NCBI RefSeq assembly: GCF_008632455.1
Contig: NZ_CP043929.1
Span: 2,976,001-3,040,000, forward strand
Source: Methylomonas rhizoryzae
GTDB lineage: Bacteria; Pseudomonadota; Gammaproteobacteria; Methylococcales; Methylomonadaceae
Direction: 5' to 3'
Length of the DNA: 64,000 nucleotides
Numbering within the stretch: position 1 is the first letter of the stretch; each line of letters starts with the position of its first letter. Position numbers and translations under genes: made by a program. Below, in pieces: positions 61,305-64,000 of the stretch. Under the pieces are notes generated by a model. That model was given only the letters and a program-made list of their open reading frames with translations, was not told the origin of the DNA and made no database searches.

Positions 61305-61341
61305 ACAAAAAAAACCCGCGAATTACAAGTAATCGCGGGTT
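61305..61341 (-). terminator. Intrinsic terminator of the hemerythrin gene
   Basis: On the minus strand AACCCGCG pairs with CGCGGGTT (arms 61334-61341 and 61313-61320) and is followed by a run of eight Ts. It is 28 bp beyond the hemerythrin stop codon and isolates it from ctaC. Confidence 0.88.
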
Positions 61342-61368
61342 TTTGTTTCTCAATATAAAATAATATTT

Positions 61369-61764
61369 TTACTTTAAGACGGCAGAATAGCCTTTGTCGA
61401 AGGTTGGTATGTGTTTATCCAACCAGGATTTAACCATTTGCCCGACGTCATCGGTCACATCCGCCTCGCCTGCATGAAATTTCTTCTGGAGATCCGCACA
61501 GATACCCACCAAAGCATCGTGTTCGGCTTTGTGGGCATCGAAACCGGCGTAACCGGCCGCCTGCATTTCTTTTTCTTCATGCGCGAAATGATCGACCACA
61601 TAGGCAATCAACGCATCCAGCGAACTGCCGATAGTCGACCGAGCTGCCCCACCGATCGCATCATCGTACAATTTATTCAATAATCCGAACAAAGTTTGGT
61701 GCTCCTGATCGGCAAACCCTACGTTGGTTCCATATTGCTCAGCAGTCCAAGTGATCAATGCCAT
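61369..61764 (-). CDS. Bacteriohemerythrin
   Basis: A 131-residue single-domain four-helix diiron oxygen-binding protein. Ligands are in DQEHQTLFGLL, VVDHFAHEEKEM, HKAEHDALVG and WLDKHIPTFD. The ATG at 61764 has GGAGG seven bases upstream; an earlier frame start at 61779 lacks this. Free bacteriohemerythrins are common in methanotrophs, where oxygen supply to particulate methane monooxygenase has been proposed. Own terminator, so its own transcript. Confidence 0.93.
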   Translation of the reverse strand: MALITWTAEQYGTNVGFADQEHQTLFGLLNKLYDDAIGGAARSTIGSSLDALIAYVVDHFAHEEKEMQAAGYAGFDAHKAEHDALVGICADLQKKFHAGEADVTDDVGQMVKSWLDKHIPTFDKGYSAVLK

Positions 61765-61839
61765 TGCGTACCTCCGCAAAAATTGTTGTTATGGAAGTTG
61801 CATTTTCGACATTATTCGGGAGGTAACTTTTGATCTAAA

Positions 61840-62514
61840 TCAATAAATTATGTCGGTCAAACTTAAGTGCTCGGCAAGTTCCCCGAAATTGGCCGTCCGT
61901 TGATGGGGCAACACCCCCAGCAAAGGCGCGTCGAGACGGCTGTGTAAATATTCCAAATTCGCGTTGAACGCCGGCATGTCGACATCCAAAGTAACCGCTA
62001 TCCATCCGGCCAAGCGCAGGTTGGCCAATTTTACCGCCTGCGCGCTTAAGCAAGCGTGGTTGATACAACCCAGCCGCATACCGACCACCAAAATTACCGG
62101 CAATTGCAAAGCAAGCGCCAATTCGGCGTTATCCAGCGCCGCGCCTAGCGGCGAAAGCCAACCGCCCGCGCCTTCTACAACCACCCAATCGACACGCCCG
62201 GCTAATTCGGCATAGCAGCTTTGCAACACTTGCAGATTTACCGGGGTAGTGCCGCACGCGATGTGCGGCGAAACCGCTAACTCGAAGGCATAGGGATTGA
62301 CTTTTTGATAATCCAGCGCGGCGGTACCGAAACGCTGCAGCAACAACGCGTCCCGATTCTTCCAACCGCCTCCATCCCACTGGCAACCGGCCGCTACCGG
62401 TTTAAATCCGGCCGTCGTATATCCTTTTGCCCGCAATGCCAGCAGCAAGGCAATGCTGGACCACGTCTTGCCGACGTTGGTATCCGTACCGGTTATAAAC
62501 ACCCCCGCGGCCAT
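61840..62514 (-). CDS. bioD: Dethiobiotin synthetase
   Basis: A 224-residue ATP-dependent ligase closing the ureido ring of dethiobiotin. The P-loop GTDTNVGKTWSS is at the N-terminus, the substrate lysine in AGFKPVAAGCQ, and VVVEGAGGWLSPLG is the third motif. It follows bioC by 2 bp. Confidence 0.95.
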   Translation of the reverse strand: MAAGVFITGTDTNVGKTWSSIALLLALRAKGYTTAGFKPVAAGCQWDGGGWKNRDALLLQRFGTAALDYQKVNPYAFELAVSPHIACGTTPVNLQVLQSCYAELAGRVDWVVVEGAGGWLSPLGAALDNAELALALQLPVILVVGMRLGCINHACLSAQAVKLANLRLAGWIAVTLDVDMPAFNANLEYLHSRLDAPLLGVLPHQRTANFGELAEHLSLTDIIY

Positions 62515-62516
62515 GG

Positions 62517-63305
62517 TTAGCGCTCGGCCGCCGCGAACAAAATTTCGTAACTGGCCACGATTCCGGGCTCCGTCATCAGAGCCTGATAGTGCTCTATCAT
62601 GGCATTCAATCGGGCTTTAGTGGTGATTGTCCGTATTGGCGCTTGCTTGATTTGATTCGCGCCCAAACCTTTTAACTCATGCATCAAAACATCGACGCCG
62701 GGATAGCGGGACCGGTAAAGGACGGATTGTACGCTCACCCGCTCAAATCCTGCACCAGCCAGTAACGCTTCGGTCTGCACCGCGCTCGGAAAGCTATTGA
62801 CGTGACGACCGGCATCCACCCGCGCCCAGGCCGCCTTGAGCTCCCGCAAGGTGTCTTGACCGAAAGTGGCGAATACCAACCGTCCGGACGGCGTTATCAC
62901 CCGGCGCAGCTCGGAGAATGTCGCCGCCAGATCGCCGACCCATTGCAACGCCAAATTGGAATAAATTTGTTGAAAACTGTTGTCGGCAAAAGGCAAACGT
63001 TGCGCGTCGGCGCAGACATAACCGGCGTTCCCGAGCGGATATTTGCCGCGCGCCGTTTGCAACATAGGCATCGCAATGTCCAACGCCAACAACTGCTCCG
63101 CCCCACCGCCCGTCAACATACGACCGGTCAAAAATCCCGTCCCGCAGCCCAAATCCAAGCAATTACCCAGACCGGCCTGCAGCGGGTAACGCCGCATCAA
63201 TTCCAAACCGACCTCGCGCTGCAGGGTCGCTAAGCGGTCGTAACGGCTTGCGGCCACGGCAAAAGAGCGCGCGATTCTGACATTGTCGGATACAACGCCT
63301 TTCAT
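62517..63305 (-). CDS. bioC: Malonyl-ACP O-methyltransferase
   Basis: A 262-residue SAM methyltransferase that starts pimeloyl synthesis for biotin. Motif I is CLDLGCGTGFLTGRM, then LLALDIAMPML, and FSNLALQWVGDL-type segment (here IYSNLALQWVGDL), with the BioC-specific tail. It overlaps bioH by ATGA and lies before bioD. Confidence 0.94.
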   Translation of the reverse strand: MKGVVSDNVRIARSFAVAASRYDRLATLQREVGLELMRRYPLQAGLGNCLDLGCGTGFLTGRMLTGGGAEQLLALDIAMPMLQTARGKYPLGNAGYVCADAQRLPFADNSFQQIYSNLALQWVGDLAATFSELRRVITPSGRLVFATFGQDTLRELKAAWARVDAGRHVNSFPSAVQTEALLAGAGFERVSVQSVLYRSRYPGVDVLMHELKGLGANQIKQAPIRTITTKARLNAMIEHYQALMTEPGIVASYEILFAAAER

Positions 63306-64000
63306 AAATGACTCACGATTAGTTCGACCAGCTCATCCGCATGGGTCAAGAAAGGTAAATGCCCCGCCGACGCTAAAACGCTCACCTGCAATCTTGGATT
63401 CAGTCGTTTTAGTACTGTCGCGCAGGCAACCGGAATCAAAGTATCTTTATCGCCGAATATCAAGGCGGTCGGCACCTGATTTTGCAAGAGAAAACCGCGC
63501 AAATCGGCAGATTTCAGTATTTGCAATCCTATTGCTAATGCGGCATCCGCCGCAGCCGGGCATTCCTGCAACGCTTGTTTCAGAACATTCAAGAGCACTT
63601 TACCGTGGGGTAAACCATTAACCTGCAAGGCTAAAAATCGCGTCAAGGTTTGCTGCACGTCGCGCCTAAGCAAATCGGCAAAAGCCTCCAGGGTATCCGG
63701 CCTGATGCCCGGCCAATCGTCGGCTTGTACAAATTTCGGATTGCCGGCCAGCACCACCACTTTATCGACGCGTTCCGGGAAACGCTCGGCCATCGCCATG
63801 ACAAGTGTCCCACCCAAGGACCAGCCAAGTAAATGGCACGACCGCTCCGGAATGGCCCGCATCAGCACCTCGCAAATCTCGTCCAAATCCGTTGCGCCGC
63901 ACATCGCGCTGCGGCCGTGCCCCGGCAGGTCCAGACAAATGACTCGGTAACGTTGGGCCAAGCGTAAGGCGAAATCCCGCCACACGCCGCTGTGCATCGC
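63302..64000 (-). CDS. bioH: Pimeloyl-ACP methyl ester carboxylesterase, 5' end outside window
   Basis: 232 residues of an alpha/beta hydrolase are visible. The nucleophile elbow is LLGWSLGGTLVMAMAE (Ser in GWSLGG), catalytic Asp in LIFGDKDTLIP and His in LASAGHLPFLTH. The ATG at 63997 falls inside the usual BioH segment ...GWAMHSGVW, so the true start lies beyond position 64000. It cleaves the pimeloyl-ACP methyl ester made through BioC. Order bioH-bioC-bioD with overlaps indicates one operon. Confidence 0.92.
   Translation of the reverse strand, partial: AMHSGVWRDFALRLAQRYRVICLDLPGHGRSAMCGATDLDEICEVLMRAIPERSCHLLGWSLGGTLVMAMAERFPERVDKVVVLAGNPKFVQADDWPGIRPDTLEAFADLLRRDVQQTLTRFLALQVNGLPHGKVLLNVLKQALQECPAAADAALAIGLQILKSADLRGFLLQNQVPTALIFGDKDTLIPVACATVLKRLNPRLQVSVLASAGHLPFLTHADELVELIVSHL

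Noticed and set aside
59995..61353. 452-residue version of subunit II
   Set aside because: The extra 76 codons precede a clear GAGGAGG-GTG start and signal peptide and show no similarity.

Overview
The window reads as a chromosomal segment of a gammaproteobacterium, most likely a methanotroph of the order Methylococcales (Methylomonas-like). This placement is an inference from the gene mix: heme-copper oxidase cluster next to a bacteriohemerythrin, V/A-type ATPase genes, an exosortase-A-type exopolysaccharide cluster, heptose-containing LPS core genes and type II secretion genes. No rRNA or tRNA gene was seen. Most of the DNA is moderately GC-rich; about 42.6-52.4 kb is visibly AT-rich.

Layout. 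(1) 1-6.1 kb (+): a V/A-type ATPase operon in the order B(end)-D-I-K-E-DUF2764-A, tightly overlapping; the chlamydia/spirochaete-type gene set in circularly permuted order. (2) 6.1-10 kb: a degraded ORF, a CPGC thioredoxin-fold protein, a nicotinamide phosphoribosyltransferase (nadV), REP-type DNA and a small membrane protein. (3) 10-15.2 kb (-): type II secretion gspC-D-E-F without pseudopilins. (4) 15.2-17.5 kb: a REP-associated tyrosine transposase between two inverted REP sequences, then a lone dhaK. (5) 17.5-27.3 kb (-): a 2218-residue RTX protein with seven near-identical units of 190 residues and an FrpC-like self-processing module, a membrane protein, a short paralogue sharing that module almost base for base, and a lipoprotein. 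(6) 27.3-33 kb: an AT-rich gap with a MITE-like inverted-repeat element, then macA-macB-outer membrane factor. (7) 33-41.8 kb (-): cupin, a split energy-taxis receptor (PAS protein plus chemoreceptor with CZB zinc domain), waaC, waaF, ilvE, an Hsp70-like protein with DUF2760 partner, and a secreted protein. (8) 41.9-51 kb: glycan assembly genes (glycosyltransferases, two sulfotransferases, flippase, exosortase-A-associated O-ligase/polymerase, deacetylase). (9) 51-61.8 kb: ycgN, ftsX, ftsE, then an in-frame fusion of a heme A synthase (CtaA/Cox15) homologue to the SRP receptor FtsY, followed upstream by the cytochrome c oxidase set (Sco-like, SURF1, DUF2909, CtaE, CtaG, a 32-residue protein, CtaD, CtaC with cytochrome c tail) and a bacteriohemerythrin. 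(10) 61.8-64 kb (-): bioH-bioC-bioD.

The most unusual object is the CtaA-FtsY fusion (53029-55002). Its membrane half keeps the C-terminal heme-binding histidines but lacks the glutamate and both histidines of the N-terminal catalytic site of CtaA, so it looks like a heme-b membrane domain carrying the FtsY GTPase in place of the usual acidic A domain. Next in interest are the duplicated self-processing module in two adjacent secreted-type proteins, the homogenised 570-bp repeat array, the permuted ATPase operon with a likely sodium site in its K subunit, and the split Aer-type receptor.
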